Shown here one piece after another: positions 8,321-15,719 of a stretch of 64,000 nucleotides of DNA (within the stretch, counting starts at the first letter, position 1; the number at the start of each line of letters is the position of its first letter). The notes beneath the pieces were generated by a model that was not told where the DNA came from, did no database searches, and was given only the letters and a program-made list of their open reading frames with translations. This DNA is from Mycolicibacterium tusciae. GTDB lineage: Bacteria > Actinomycetota > Actinomycetes > Mycobacteriales > Mycobacteriaceae. Position numbers and translations under genes: made by a program. The stretch covers positions 62,001-126,000 of the forward strand of contig NZ_MVIM01000012.1 in NCBI RefSeq assembly GCF_002086795.1. Reading direction: 5' to 3'.

Positions 8321-9157
8321 ATGACCACCATCGAAGAACACGAATTGGACCGTCAGCTCAAGGCCAAGCACCGGGCGCTGTGGGCGTCGGGAGATTACGC
8401 GGCCGTCGCCGCGGAACTCATTCCCGCGCTGGGTGTCGAACTCGTCCGCGCGAGCGGCGTGAAGCAGGGTGACCACGTCCTGGACGTGGCCGCGGGCTCG
8501 GGTAACGCCGCCATTCCCGCCGCCGAGGCGGGCGCGATCGTCACGGCGAGCGATCTGACGCCGGAGCTGTTCGACGCCGGACGTGCCATTGCCACGCGCC
8601 GGGGGGTCGAGCTGGAATGGGTGGAAGCGGATGCGGAGGCTCTTCCGTTCGCCGACAACAGCTTCGACGCCGTCATCTCGTGTGTCGGTGTGATGTTCGC
8701 GCCGCACCACCAGGCGGCCGCCGACGAATTGGTCCGGGTCACCCGTCGTGGCGGCACGATCGCCTTGCTGAGCTGGACGCCCGAAGGGTTCATCGGCAAC
8801 CTGTTCAAGACGATGAAGCCGTATGCCCCGCCGCCTCCGCCGGGAGCCAGCCCCGCCCCGTTGTGGGGTTCGGAGGACCACGTCCGCGAGTTGTTCGGAG
8901 ATCGTGTCAGCGATCTGACCATGTGGCGGCAGACCGTGATGCTCGACCACTGCACCGAGCCCACGCATTTCCGGGAGTACTGGAAGAGCAACTACGGGCC
9001 GACGATCGCCGCATACAAGTTCAATGCGGACGCCCCCGACCGGATCGAGGCCCTCGATCGCGACTTCCTCGAGTTCCTCACCAGCTGGAACCGGGGTGAC
9101 GATCAGCGCGCCGTCTGGGAGGCCGAATATCTGTTGACCACCGCGACCAAGCGTTAG
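8321..9157 (+). CDS. class I SAM-dependent methyltransferase (UbiE/MenG-like)
   Basis: A 278-residue protein with motif I VLDVAAGSGNAA near residue 50, an acidic motif II (WVEADAEALPF) and the post-motif segment FDAVISCVGVMFAPHH. This pattern is typical of small-molecule methyltransferases of the UbiE group. AAGGAGAAGG ends five bases before ATG 8321, a strong ribosome binding site, which decides against the upstream openings in frame. The substrate cannot be assigned. It ends ten bases before the long inverted repeat that precedes cbiM. Confidence 0.85.
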   Translation: MTTIEEHELDRQLKAKHRALWASGDYAAVAAELIPALGVELVRASGVKQGDHVLDVAAGSGNAAIPAAEAGAIVTASDLTPELFDAGRAIATRRGVELEWVEADAEALPFADNSFDAVISCVGVMFAPHHQAAADELVRVTRRGGTIALLSWTPEGFIGNLFKTMKPYAPPPPPGASPAPLWGSEDHVRELFGDRVSDLTMWRQTVMLDHCTEPTHFREYWKSNYGPTIAAYKFNADAPDRIEALDRDFLEFLTSWNRGDDQRAVWEAEYLLTTATKR

Positions 9158-9167
9158 GACGGTTGAC

Positions 9168-9214
9168 ACCCACACATGAACATCTGTTCAGCTAGACAGG
9201 TGTTCGGTGTGGGT
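9168..9214. promoter_or_regulatory. long inverted repeat with ArsR/SmtB-type operator upstream of cbiMNQO
   Basis: Outer arms ACCCACAC (9168-9175) and GTGTGGGT (9207-9214) pair. Inside them GAACA/TGTTC and CTGT/ACAG also pair with a one-base slip. Nested in the left half is TGAACATCTGTTCA (9177-9190), a perfect palindrome fitting the TGAA-N6-TTCA core bound by SmtB/ArsR metal repressors. A TTGACA -35-like hexamer sits at 9163-9168 and a TAGGCT -10 at 9217-9222. The element could be a metal-responsive operator for the cobalt importer, a terminator of the preceding gene, or both. Confidence 0.6.
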
Positions 9215-9249
9215 TCTAGGCTCACCTGGTGGTTGTGAATACGGTCGCC

Positions 9250-9930
9250 ATGCACATGAGCGACGGCATCGTCAACGCGCCGACATCGGTGATCTTCGGG
9301 TTCATCGCCGTGGCCGCCATCGGATTGTGCGCGGCGAAAGCACGCACCGAACTCGACGAACGCACGGTGCCGCTGGCCGGTCTCGTCGCGGCGTTCATCT
9401 TCGCCGTGCAGATGGTCAATTTCCCGATCCTGCCCGGCGTCAGCGGGCACCTGCTCGGCGGCGCACTGGCCGCGATCCTGGTCGGCCCCTACACCGGTGC
9501 GCTGTGCATCGCGATCGTCTTGATCGTGCAGTCGCTGCTGTTCGCCGACGGCGGGATCACCGCGTTGGGCACCAACATCACCAACATGGCCGTCGTCGGC
9601 GTCGCCATGGGGTACGGGACAGCCGTCGCGCTGTACGCGATCGCGCGGCGGCGCAAAGCCGATCTGCCGGTCCCCGCGCTCGGCGTCATCGCGTTCATCG
9701 CCGCAGTGATCGGAACGGTCTGCGCGGCAATGGCATTTGTCGTCGAATACGCCATCGGGGGCGCCGGCGCGACCTCGCTCGGCACAGTGACCGCCTACAT
9801 GTTCGGCACGCACGTGCTGATCGGCGTCGGGGAAGGACTGATCACTGCTGTCACGGTGATGGCCGTGGCACGCTCGCGCCCCGACCTCGTCTATCTGATG
9901 CGCAGCGCCCGGACGGCGGTGCCGGCATGA
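9250..9930 (+). CDS. cbiM: cobalt ECF transporter substrate-binding component CbiM
   Basis: A 226-residue multi-span membrane protein that binds Co2+ and feeds it to the ECF module. The N-terminus MHMSDG matches the Met-His start of CbiM/NikM, where His2 helps bind the metal; this decides ATG 9250. A GTG at 9229 lies seven codons upstream in the same frame, and TAGGCT 9217-9222 ends six bases before it. Translation from 9229 would add seven residues, which do not resemble a signal peptide. Helices alternate with conserved GVSGHLLGG and DGGITALGTNITNM. The stop overlaps cbiN (ATGA). Confidence 0.9.
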   Translation: MHMSDGIVNAPTSVIFGFIAVAAIGLCAAKARTELDERTVPLAGLVAAFIFAVQMVNFPILPGVSGHLLGGALAAILVGPYTGALCIAIVLIVQSLLFADGGITALGTNITNMAVVGVAMGYGTAVALYAIARRRKADLPVPALGVIAFIAAVIGTVCAAMAFVVEYAIGGAGATSLGTVTAYMFGTHVLIGVGEGLITAVTVMAVARSRPDLVYLMRSARTAVPA

Positions 9931-10277
9931 AGCGATGGTCGTTCTGGCTTGCATTTGCGGCCGCCACCCTGCTGATCGCGGGGGTTGTCTCGTACTTCGC
10001 GAGTTCCAGCCCAGACGGGTTGGACTCCGCGACGCTGCAGGGCTGTGAGGTGACTGAAACTGTCGACGGTGAACGGCTCACCGGTGACTGCATCGCTCAA
10101 CACGCGTCCGAGCACGCCCTGTCCACGTCACCGCTGGCCGACTACTCCATCGGCGGACAGGACGGCACCGGCGGGATCGCGGGCATCATCGGCGTCGTGG
10201 TCACCGTGGTGATCGCAGGCTCGGCCTTCTGGCTGATCGCACGAAGCCGACGGTCTGCCGGCGACGAGCAGTCCTGA
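9927..10277 (+). CDS. cbiN: cobalt transporter accessory protein CbiN-like (PDGL domain)
   Basis: A 116-residue protein with two membrane segments (about residues 5-25 and 75-98) joined by an extracytoplasmic loop. The SSPDGLD motif just after helix 1 matches the PDGLE signature of CbiN. CbiN assists metal loading of CbiM in cobalt-specific ECF importers. It overlaps cbiM by four bases and precedes cbiQ by three. The loop has two Cys residues, which could form a disulfide. Confidence 0.85.
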   Translation: MKRWSFWLAFAAATLLIAGVVSYFASSSPDGLDSATLQGCEVTETVDGERLTGDCIAQHASEHALSTSPLADYSIGGQDGTGGIAGIIGVVVTVVIAGSAFWLIARSRRSAGDEQS

Positions 10278-10280
10278 CGC

Positions 10281-11054
10281 ATGGGTGCTGGCGCGCATCC
10301 GCTGTATCGCCACGACGAGTCGGCCGTACACCGGACACCCGCCGAGGTGAAGATCGTCTGTCTGCTGGTGTTCGTCCTCGCCGTCGTCGCCACGCCCCGG
10401 GAAATGTTCTGGCCGTTTGCGATATACGCCGTGATCATCGTCGCGACGTGGCGTCTCGCGCGGATACCGCTGCGGTGGGTGTTGCCGCGCATGCTGATCG
10501 AGGCGCCGTTTCTGGTGCTCGCCGTCCTCTTGCCGTTCGCCGAGGGCGGGCAGCGCATCGATGTTGCGGGACTGCAGCTTTCGGTAGCCGGACTGTGGGC
10601 GGCGTGGGGCATCGTCGTCAAGGGCACACTCGGTGTGGCGGCCGCGTTGACCCTCGCCGCGACCACATCCGCAACCGAGCTACCCGCCGCGCTGAGCCGG
10701 CTGGCAGTTCCCGCGGTGGTGACATCGGTGCTGGTGCTGATGATCCGTTACATCGACCTGCTCGCGGCTGAGGTGAGCCGTATGCGGATGGCCAGGATCG
10801 CGCGCGGTGACTCGCCGCGGGCGCTGCATCAGGCCCGCGCGGTCGCGACTGGCATCGGAGCGTTGTTCCTGCGCTCCTACGAACGCGGCGAGCGGGTGTA
10901 CGCCTCGATGCTGTCACGTGGATTCGACGGTAGGGCACCGGATCTCGCGGTGATCGGCGCTCCACCGAGGGCGGTGGCGTCGCAGTGGGTGGTGGCGATG
11001 CTGCCGGCTGCCGCGGCGGTCGTCGTATCGGTGGCGGCGTGGGTGACGCTGTGA
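10281..11054 (+). CDS. cbiQ: cobalt ECF transporter transmembrane component CbiQ
   Basis: A 257-residue EcfT-type coupling protein with about five hydrophobic helices. It carries the two cytoplasmic coupling motifs that dock onto the ATPase: ARIARGDSP and ASMLSRGFDG. It links CbiM/CbiN to the CbiO ATPase in the inner membrane. Its stop TGA 11052-11054 overlaps the GTG start of cbiO. Confidence 0.9.
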   Translation: MGAGAHPLYRHDESAVHRTPAEVKIVCLLVFVLAVVATPREMFWPFAIYAVIIVATWRLARIPLRWVLPRMLIEAPFLVLAVLLPFAEGGQRIDVAGLQLSVAGLWAAWGIVVKGTLGVAAALTLAATTSATELPAALSRLAVPAVVTSVLVLMIRYIDLLAAEVSRMRMARIARGDSPRALHQARAVATGIGALFLRSYERGERVYASMLSRGFDGRAPDLAVIGAPPRAVASQWVVAMLPAAAAVVVSVAAWVTL

Positions 11055-11785
11055 GCGCGATCCGCGTCGAGACGCTGCGCCACGTCTATCCGGACGGGCA
11101 GGTGGCCCTCGACGGCGTCGACCTCGAGGTGGCCGATGGCGAACGGGTCGCGGTGCTCGGCCCAAACGGGGCGGGCAAGACGACGTTGATGTTGCATCTC
11201 AACGGTGTGCTGACCGCGACGACCGGGTCGGTGCAGATCAGCGGAATCCCGCTGAACCGCAAGAGCCTTCACGACATCCGCAGGCGCGTCGGTTTGGTCT
11301 TCCAGGACCCCGACGACCAGTTGTTCATGCCGACGGTCGCGCAGGACGTCGCTTTCGGTCCGGCGAATTTCGGGCTGCGCGGTGAGGAGCTCGCCGCCCG
11401 GGTGGCGAGCGCGCTCGAGGTCGTGTCGTTGACCGAAGACGCCGAACGTAGTCCCACCCATCTGTCGGCGGGTCAGCGGCGCAGGGCGGCATTGGCCACC
11501 GTGCTGGCGTGCCAGCCGGACATCCTCGTGCTCGACGAGCCCTCGGCGAACCTGGACCCGGTGGCGCGGCGCGAACTGGCCGAGACGCTCTCGGGGCTGA
11601 ACGCCACCATGTTGATCGTCACGCATGACCTGCCCTATGCGGCACAGCTGTGCGACCGGGCCGTGGTGATGGACGGTGGCGTCATCGTCGCGGACGGCGC
11701 GATCACCGACATTCTGTCCGATTCGGAATTGCTTGCCTCGCACCGCCTCGAGCTGCCGTGGGGCTTCTCGGTCAAAGGTCGTTGA
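11051..11785 (+). CDS. cbiO: cobalt ECF transporter ATPase CbiO
   Basis: A 244-residue ABC ATPase with Walker A GPNGAGKTT, Q-loop VFQDPDDQLF (typical of ECF ATPases), signature LSAGQRRR (second Gly of LSGGQ replaced by Ala), Walker B ILVLDEPSA and H-loop THD. One ATPase gene is present, so the importer presumably uses a CbiO homodimer. GTG 11051 overlaps the cbiQ stop. It completes a tightly packed MNQO operon and ends 36 bases before the convergent siderophore-interacting protein gene. Confidence 0.93.
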   Translation: MSAIRVETLRHVYPDGQVALDGVDLEVADGERVAVLGPNGAGKTTLMLHLNGVLTATTGSVQISGIPLNRKSLHDIRRRVGLVFQDPDDQLFMPTVAQDVAFGPANFGLRGEELAARVASALEVVSLTEDAERSPTHLSAGQRRRAALATVLACQPDILVLDEPSANLDPVARRELAETLSGLNATMLIVTHDLPYAAQLCDRAVVMDGGVIVADGAITDILSDSELLASHRLELPWGFSVKGR

Positions 11786-11821
11786 GGCGACGGAACGTCG
11801 ACCCTCGCAGGACGCCGCTGC

Positions 11822-12670
11822 TCAAAGCCCTAGCCGCTCCAGGGCATCGTCGAACTCCTCGAGCGCAACCTTCTCGCTCTTGCCTTCAGCGATCGCACGC
11901 TCGTAGATCGAGTACATCCGGGGTCCGTGGGCTGCGAAGCGTGCCGACCACGCCTGCGCATCACGTCGCCAGTAGCCGACCACGTCCAATTGATCTGCTG
12001 CCCAGCCATACTCGTGGCGCAGCAATTTGCGGACCTTGCGCGCCTCGGACGCCTCACCTGCGAACCAGCAGTATCCGAGGCCGCTCGCCGGGCAGTTTCG
12101 CGCGACCAGGCGCGCCAAAACGCTGTCCGTCAGACCGTTTCCGGTGCCGACGGAGCTGACGAGTCGCACCGTGGCGCGCTTGGGCAGGTAGTCGAGGTCG
12201 TCCTCGTCGGGCACCTCCACGATCGCGACCGTGTGGCTATGCGCGGGCTGTTCGATCAGCCGCGCGAGCGCGGGCAATCCGGCAAGGTCGGCGACGAGGA
12301 CGTGGCGATCGGCATCACGTGGGGGCTGGAACCAGGATTTGGCGTGGGCGAGTTCGACACGGTCTCCGGGCGCGGCGCCGGTCGCCCACCGCATTCCCGC
12401 CGCGTCACCCCCGCGGGCGGTGCGATCACCGACGTGCAGGACGACGTCAACGGTGACGCGGCAGGCCGACGGGTCGTGCTCCCGGACGGAATAGGTCCGG
12501 GCCGCCCGACCGTCATCATCGGTTGTGCCGAAATAGATTCCGAGCGCTGTGTCCCCGAACCGTGGCAGCTGCAGGAGGCTCAGCTCGGGGGCATGGATGA
12601 CCACCCGCTGCATATTCCGGCCCAACGGCGCCGACTGCACCACCGAGCCCGCCACCGCGGGGGCGGTCAA
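11822..12670 (-). CDS. siderophore-interacting FAD protein (ferric-siderophore reductase family)
   Basis: A 282-residue SIP/ViuB-type protein. The N-terminal flavin domain has RTYSVRE (RxYS FAD-binding form), and the C-terminal half has the SIP signature ending YCWFAGEASEARKVRKLL with DVVGYWR. Relatives reduce ferric siderophores to release iron, using NAD(P)H or another donor. It is the last gene of a minus-strand operon and overlaps mtr by four bases (ATGA), so it is co-expressed with mycothione reductase. The C-terminal 30 residues are helical and acidic. Confidence 0.87.
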   Translation of the reverse strand: MTAPAVAGSVVQSAPLGRNMQRVVIHAPELSLLQLPRFGDTALGIYFGTTDDDGRAARTYSVREHDPSACRVTVDVVLHVGDRTARGGDAAGMRWATGAAPGDRVELAHAKSWFQPPRDADRHVLVADLAGLPALARLIEQPAHSHTVAIVEVPDEDDLDYLPKRATVRLVSSVGTGNGLTDSVLARLVARNCPASGLGYCWFAGEASEARKVRKLLRHEYGWAADQLDVVGYWRRDAQAWSARFAAHGPRMYSIYERAIAEGKSEKVALEEFDDALERLGL

Positions 12671-14082
12671 TGGCGCTTGGACGGCGGCCAGGGCGGTTCG
12701 CCGCAGAGTGCCAGCAGTGCATTCTCGATCACTTCGGGCAGTGCGGGATGGATCCAGTACTGGCCGCGCGCCATGTCCTGTGCCGCCAGGTCGAAGTTCA
12801 TCGCCTGGATCAGCGGCTGAATCAGCGACGACGCCTGGTGTCCCATGATGTGCGCGCCGAGTATCAGGCCGCTGTCGTCGTCGACGATGATCTTCGCGAT
12901 GCCCGTCGTATCCTCCATGGCCCAGCCGTACGCGACGTCGCCGTAATCCTGAATCTTGACCTTGATATTCAAACCTTTTGCCCGCGCTTGGTTTTCAGTC
13001 AGCCCGACGCTCGCGATCTGCGGGTCGGTGAAGACGGCCGAGGGCACATTGCGATGGTCGGACGGCATGAGCGCGTCGGTGTCGTCCCAGTCCTGCAGGA
13101 GATTGTGTTTCACGCGGCGCGCCTCATGATTGGCCACATGCTTGAGCTGATAGTCCGACGACACGTCGCCGAGTGCGAACACGTTGCGCGCGGTGGTGCG
13201 CTGGAACTCGTCGACGACGACCTGTCCATTGGCATTGACCTTGACACCGGCCAATTCTGCGTCGAGCCGATCCCCGTTGGGAACGCGCCCAGTGGCGACG
13301 AGCAGCGCGTCGCCCCGCACCTTCGAGCCGTCCGTGCAGGTGATCTCGACACCGTCGCCGACGTTGTGCGCGTCGGCCAGCTCGTGGTGATTGCGGATCT
13401 CCCATTTCCTCGACGCGATGTCGGTGAACCGCATGGCGATATCGTCGTCGTGGCCGCGCAGCAGGGTGCTGCCGCGGATCATCAGCGTCACGTGGCTGCC
13501 GAGCGCCGAGAAGATATGGGCGAACTCGCAGGCGATGAAACCACCGCCGATGATGATCAAGTGCTCGGGCACGTCCGCGATACGCATGATGGTGTCGCTG
13601 GTGTGATAGCTCACCCCGCATGCCGTCACGGCGTCGGGCGCGATGGCTCTGGAGCCCGCCGCGATCACCACCTGATCGGCGGTGAATTCGTCGCCGTCGT
13701 CGGTGCGCAAGGCATAGCGGCCGTCGGGCTTCGATTTCGCGAAACGCGCGTGGCTACCGAAGACCTCGACGTTCGGTGAGGACCGCCGATAGTTCTCGCC
13801 GCCGTCTGCGATCGGATCGATGCGGCCGAACACTCGGGACACGATGTCTGGCCACCGCACCCCGTCGAGATGGGCGTCGATGCCGTAACGCGATGACTCC
13901 CTTACCTCTTGGGCGACACCGGCGGCGTAGACGAACATCTTGGTCGGGATGCAGCCAACGTTGAGACACGTCCCGCCGAACACGCCCTGTTCGCAGATCG
14001 CCACCCGTCGGTCGTGGTAGCGCTCATCGAGGATCGAGTTGCCCGAACCGGTTCCGATGATTGCGATGTCGAAGTGAGTCAT
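12667..14082 (-). CDS. mtr: mycothione reductase
   Basis: A 471-residue pyridine nucleotide-disulfide oxidoreductase that reduces mycothiol disulfide with NADPH, the actinobacterial counterpart of glutathione reductase. FAD motif GTGSGN is at residues 10-15; the redox pair is GGTCLNVGCIPTK with Cys39 and Cys44. The NADPH motif is GGGFIACEF, and the C-terminal His-Glu pair lies in HPALPEVIE. Length matches M. tuberculosis Mtr (Rv2855). It overlaps the hydrolase gene upstream and the SIP gene downstream by four bases each. Confidence 0.94.
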   Translation of the reverse strand: MTHFDIAIIGTGSGNSILDERYHDRRVAICEQGVFGGTCLNVGCIPTKMFVYAAGVAQEVRESSRYGIDAHLDGVRWPDIVSRVFGRIDPIADGGENYRRSSPNVEVFGSHARFAKSKPDGRYALRTDDGDEFTADQVVIAAGSRAIAPDAVTACGVSYHTSDTIMRIADVPEHLIIIGGGFIACEFAHIFSALGSHVTLMIRGSTLLRGHDDDIAMRFTDIASRKWEIRNHHELADAHNVGDGVEITCTDGSKVRGDALLVATGRVPNGDRLDAELAGVKVNANGQVVVDEFQRTTARNVFALGDVSSDYQLKHVANHEARRVKHNLLQDWDDTDALMPSDHRNVPSAVFTDPQIASVGLTENQARAKGLNIKVKIQDYGDVAYGWAMEDTTGIAKIIVDDDSGLILGAHIMGHQASSLIQPLIQAMNFDLAAQDMARGQYWIHPALPEVIENALLALCGEPPWPPSKRH

Positions 14083-15092
14083 CTGGTCACCCCTCGGTCG
14101 GGTTGCGTCGTCGACCCTGCGACGTGGGCGTCAAGCCAACGGTCCAATTCGTCGTAGGCGGCTTGGCGCGCTTCGGGAACGGAGAGAAACACGTCATGCT
14201 TGGCGTCGGTGATCGGCACGACGGTGCTCCGGTTGCCGATGCAGCCGGCCCAGCGGGCGATCTGGTTGACGTCGAGCACGGCGTCCCCGCGCTGGATGAC
14301 GTCCGGGTCGGACACCTCGCGCACGCTGCGATCCGACCGCAGGATCAGGTTGGGCACACCGACGTCGAGCCCGCGGTGAAGTTTGGCGTGGCCGCGCCGG
14401 ATGGCGTGGATCCAGCCGAACGTCACCGGGAATCCGCCGATGGGCTTCCATCTGAGGTCGTAGTCGAATTCGCCCGAGTAGTCGCGGTGCAGCGTCGAGC
14501 CGTAGCCACCCTCCGGGACCGGTGCGCGCACCACGGTCTTCTTGCGAACTCGGGACAGCGCCGCGATCGCCGCTCCGGTGGGAGCGGCGCGCAGGAACGC
14601 CGGACCCTGCAGATCCAGCCAGGGGCTGTTCAGCACCAACCCGCTGACACGGTTGCGCTGCGTCAATCCGTGACTGCGGAGGCGGTCCAGGAACAATGAC
14701 ACGATGAGCCCGCCCGCGGAGTGCCCGTAGACGAGCACGTCGGCCGACGTCTCGGTGTTGATAACGCCCAACGCGCGGATCAGCTCGTGGTCGTAGCGGG
14801 CCAGGTCGGTGGTGAAGTGAGGTGTCTGGCCCTCCCGCCACGATCGCCCGCATTTGTGCAGATCCAGCGCGTAGAACGCAAACCCGCGATCGGTCAGGTG
14901 ATCCGCCAGTTCGGTGTGGAAGAAGTAGTCGGTGAAACCGTGTACCACCAGCACGGCACGGGTGGCCGACGGGTTGACGGCGCCGCGGCGCACCAGCGTG
15001 GCGACCAGCAGCCCTTCTCCGTCGGGGTCGGGCCCCAACTCGAACGTCTGTTGCCGGTAGCCAGCCAGCACATCCGCCGTCCACTCGGTCAC
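14079..15092 (-). CDS. alpha/beta hydrolase, lysophospholipase-like (Rv2854 equivalent)
   Basis: A 337-residue serine hydrolase with oxyanion segment VVHGFTDY and nucleophile elbow GHSAGG; the acid Asp and His are expected near LRSDRS and DAKHDVFLS. The family includes monoacylglycerol lipases and lysophospholipases; substrate unknown. GTG 15092 is preceded by TAAGCT seven bases upstream, so this gene heads the hydrolase-mtr-SIP operon as a leaderless message. Confidence 0.88.
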   Translation of the reverse strand: MTEWTADVLAGYRQQTFELGPDPDGEGLLVATLVRRGAVNPSATRAVLVVHGFTDYFFHTELADHLTDRGFAFYALDLHKCGRSWREGQTPHFTTDLARYDHELIRALGVINTETSADVLVYGHSAGGLIVSLFLDRLRSHGLTQRNRVSGLVLNSPWLDLQGPAFLRAAPTGAAIAALSRVRKKTVVRAPVPEGGYGSTLHRDYSGEFDYDLRWKPIGGFPVTFGWIHAIRRGHAKLHRGLDVGVPNLILRSDRSVREVSDPDVIQRGDAVLDVNQIARWAGCIGNRSTVVPITDAKHDVFLSVPEARQAAYDELDRWLDAHVAGSTTQPDRGVTR

Positions 15093-15099
15093 CCAGATG

Positions 15100-15105
15100 A
15101 GCTTA
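15100..15105 (-). promoter_or_regulatory. -10 element for the hydrolase-mtr-SIP operon
   Basis: Read on the minus strand this is TAAGCT, ending seven bases before GTG 15092, as in leaderless promoters elsewhere in the window. Confidence 0.55.
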
Positions 15106-15195
15106 GTCGTGGCTCGCGGCCCACCTGGGGCGACGGCCGGAGATGGCCGGGGCTAACCTGAAATCCGCCAGGCAGGACCAAACCGAGCATGGAGG

Positions 15196-15276
15196 ATGAT
15201 CGACCGGGTGGCTGACCCGCAGGTAGCCGTGGACTCGGTAGTCGAGGACCACGTGGGGGCGGTGAGCGCCCGATGA
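15196..15276 (+). CDS. possible 26-residue ORF ahead of the GNAT gene
   Basis: ATG 15196 (or GTG 15208) opens a short frame encoding MIDRVADPQVAVDSV and a short tail. Its TGA 15274-15276 overlaps the ATG of the acetyltransferase gene (ATGA). GGAGG at 15191-15195 is too close to ATG 15196 but about 12 bases from GTG 15208. TAACCT at 15154-15159 could be its -10. It fills a gap in which M. tuberculosis carries PE_PGRS48 and mqo. It could be a leader for coupled translation or chance. Confidence 0.25.
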   Translation: MIDRVADPQVAVDSVVEDHVGAVSAR

Positions 15277-15719
15277 CGGTCGCGCTACGCCGAAGCTGGG
15301 CCAAGGATCTGGACGCCGCGACGCTCTACGAACTGCTGAAGTTGCGCGTCGAGGTCTTCGTCGTCGAACAGGCCACCCCGTACCCGGAACTGGATGGGCG
15401 CGATCTGCTCACCGAGACCCGCCACTTCTGGCTCGAAAGGGCCGACGGAGAGGTCATCTGCACACTGCGGCTGATGGAAGAACATCCCGGCGGCCAGAAG
15501 GGCTTTCGCATCGGCCGCGTCTGCACCAAGCGAGAGGCGCGCGGCCAGGGGCACACCACCCGACTGCTGCAGGCGGCACTCGCCGAGGTCGGCGACTACC
15601 CGTGCCGCATCAACGCGCAGACCTACCTCGAGGAGATGTACGCCCACCACGGATTCGTCCGCGACGGGGCCGAATTCCTCGACGACGGCATCCCGCACGT
15701 CCCCATGGTCAAGTCATGA
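15273..15719 (+). CDS. GNAT-family N-acetyltransferase, ElaA-like (Rv2851c equivalent)
   Basis: A 148-residue acetyltransferase. The acetyl-CoA loop is RVCTKREARGQGHTTRLL (R/Q-x-x-G-x-G form), and the N-terminal LRVEVFVVEQ segment is typical of ElaA proteins. The acceptor is not known. TGA 15717-15719 overlaps the start of the chelatase gene, so the two are translationally coupled at the head of the cobalamin gene run. Confidence 0.88.
   Translation: MTVALRRSWAKDLDAATLYELLKLRVEVFVVEQATPYPELDGRDLLTETRHFWLERADGEVICTLRLMEEHPGGQKGFRIGRVCTKREARGQGHTTRLLQAALAEVGDYPCRINAQTYLEEMYAHHGFVRDGAEFLDDGIPHVPMVKS

Noticed and set aside
9158..9250. Cobalamin riboswitch before cbiM
   Set aside because: The gap is too short, and no B12-box-like segment is present. 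The palindrome suggests protein control instead.
11788..11800. Small CGACG/CGTCG stem between cbiO and the SIP gene as terminator
   Set aside because: Five pairs with a three-base loop and no U-tract; too weak to call.
12670..13779. 369-codon plus-strand frame opposite mtr
   Set aside because: A shadow of the mtr gene, with no protein family features.
15143..15161. IdeR-like box (GGCTAACCT half-site) upstream of the hydrolase-mtr-SIP operon
   Set aside because: Only one half matches; the other half shares few bases with the 19-base consensus. The TAACCT part is as likely a -10 element.
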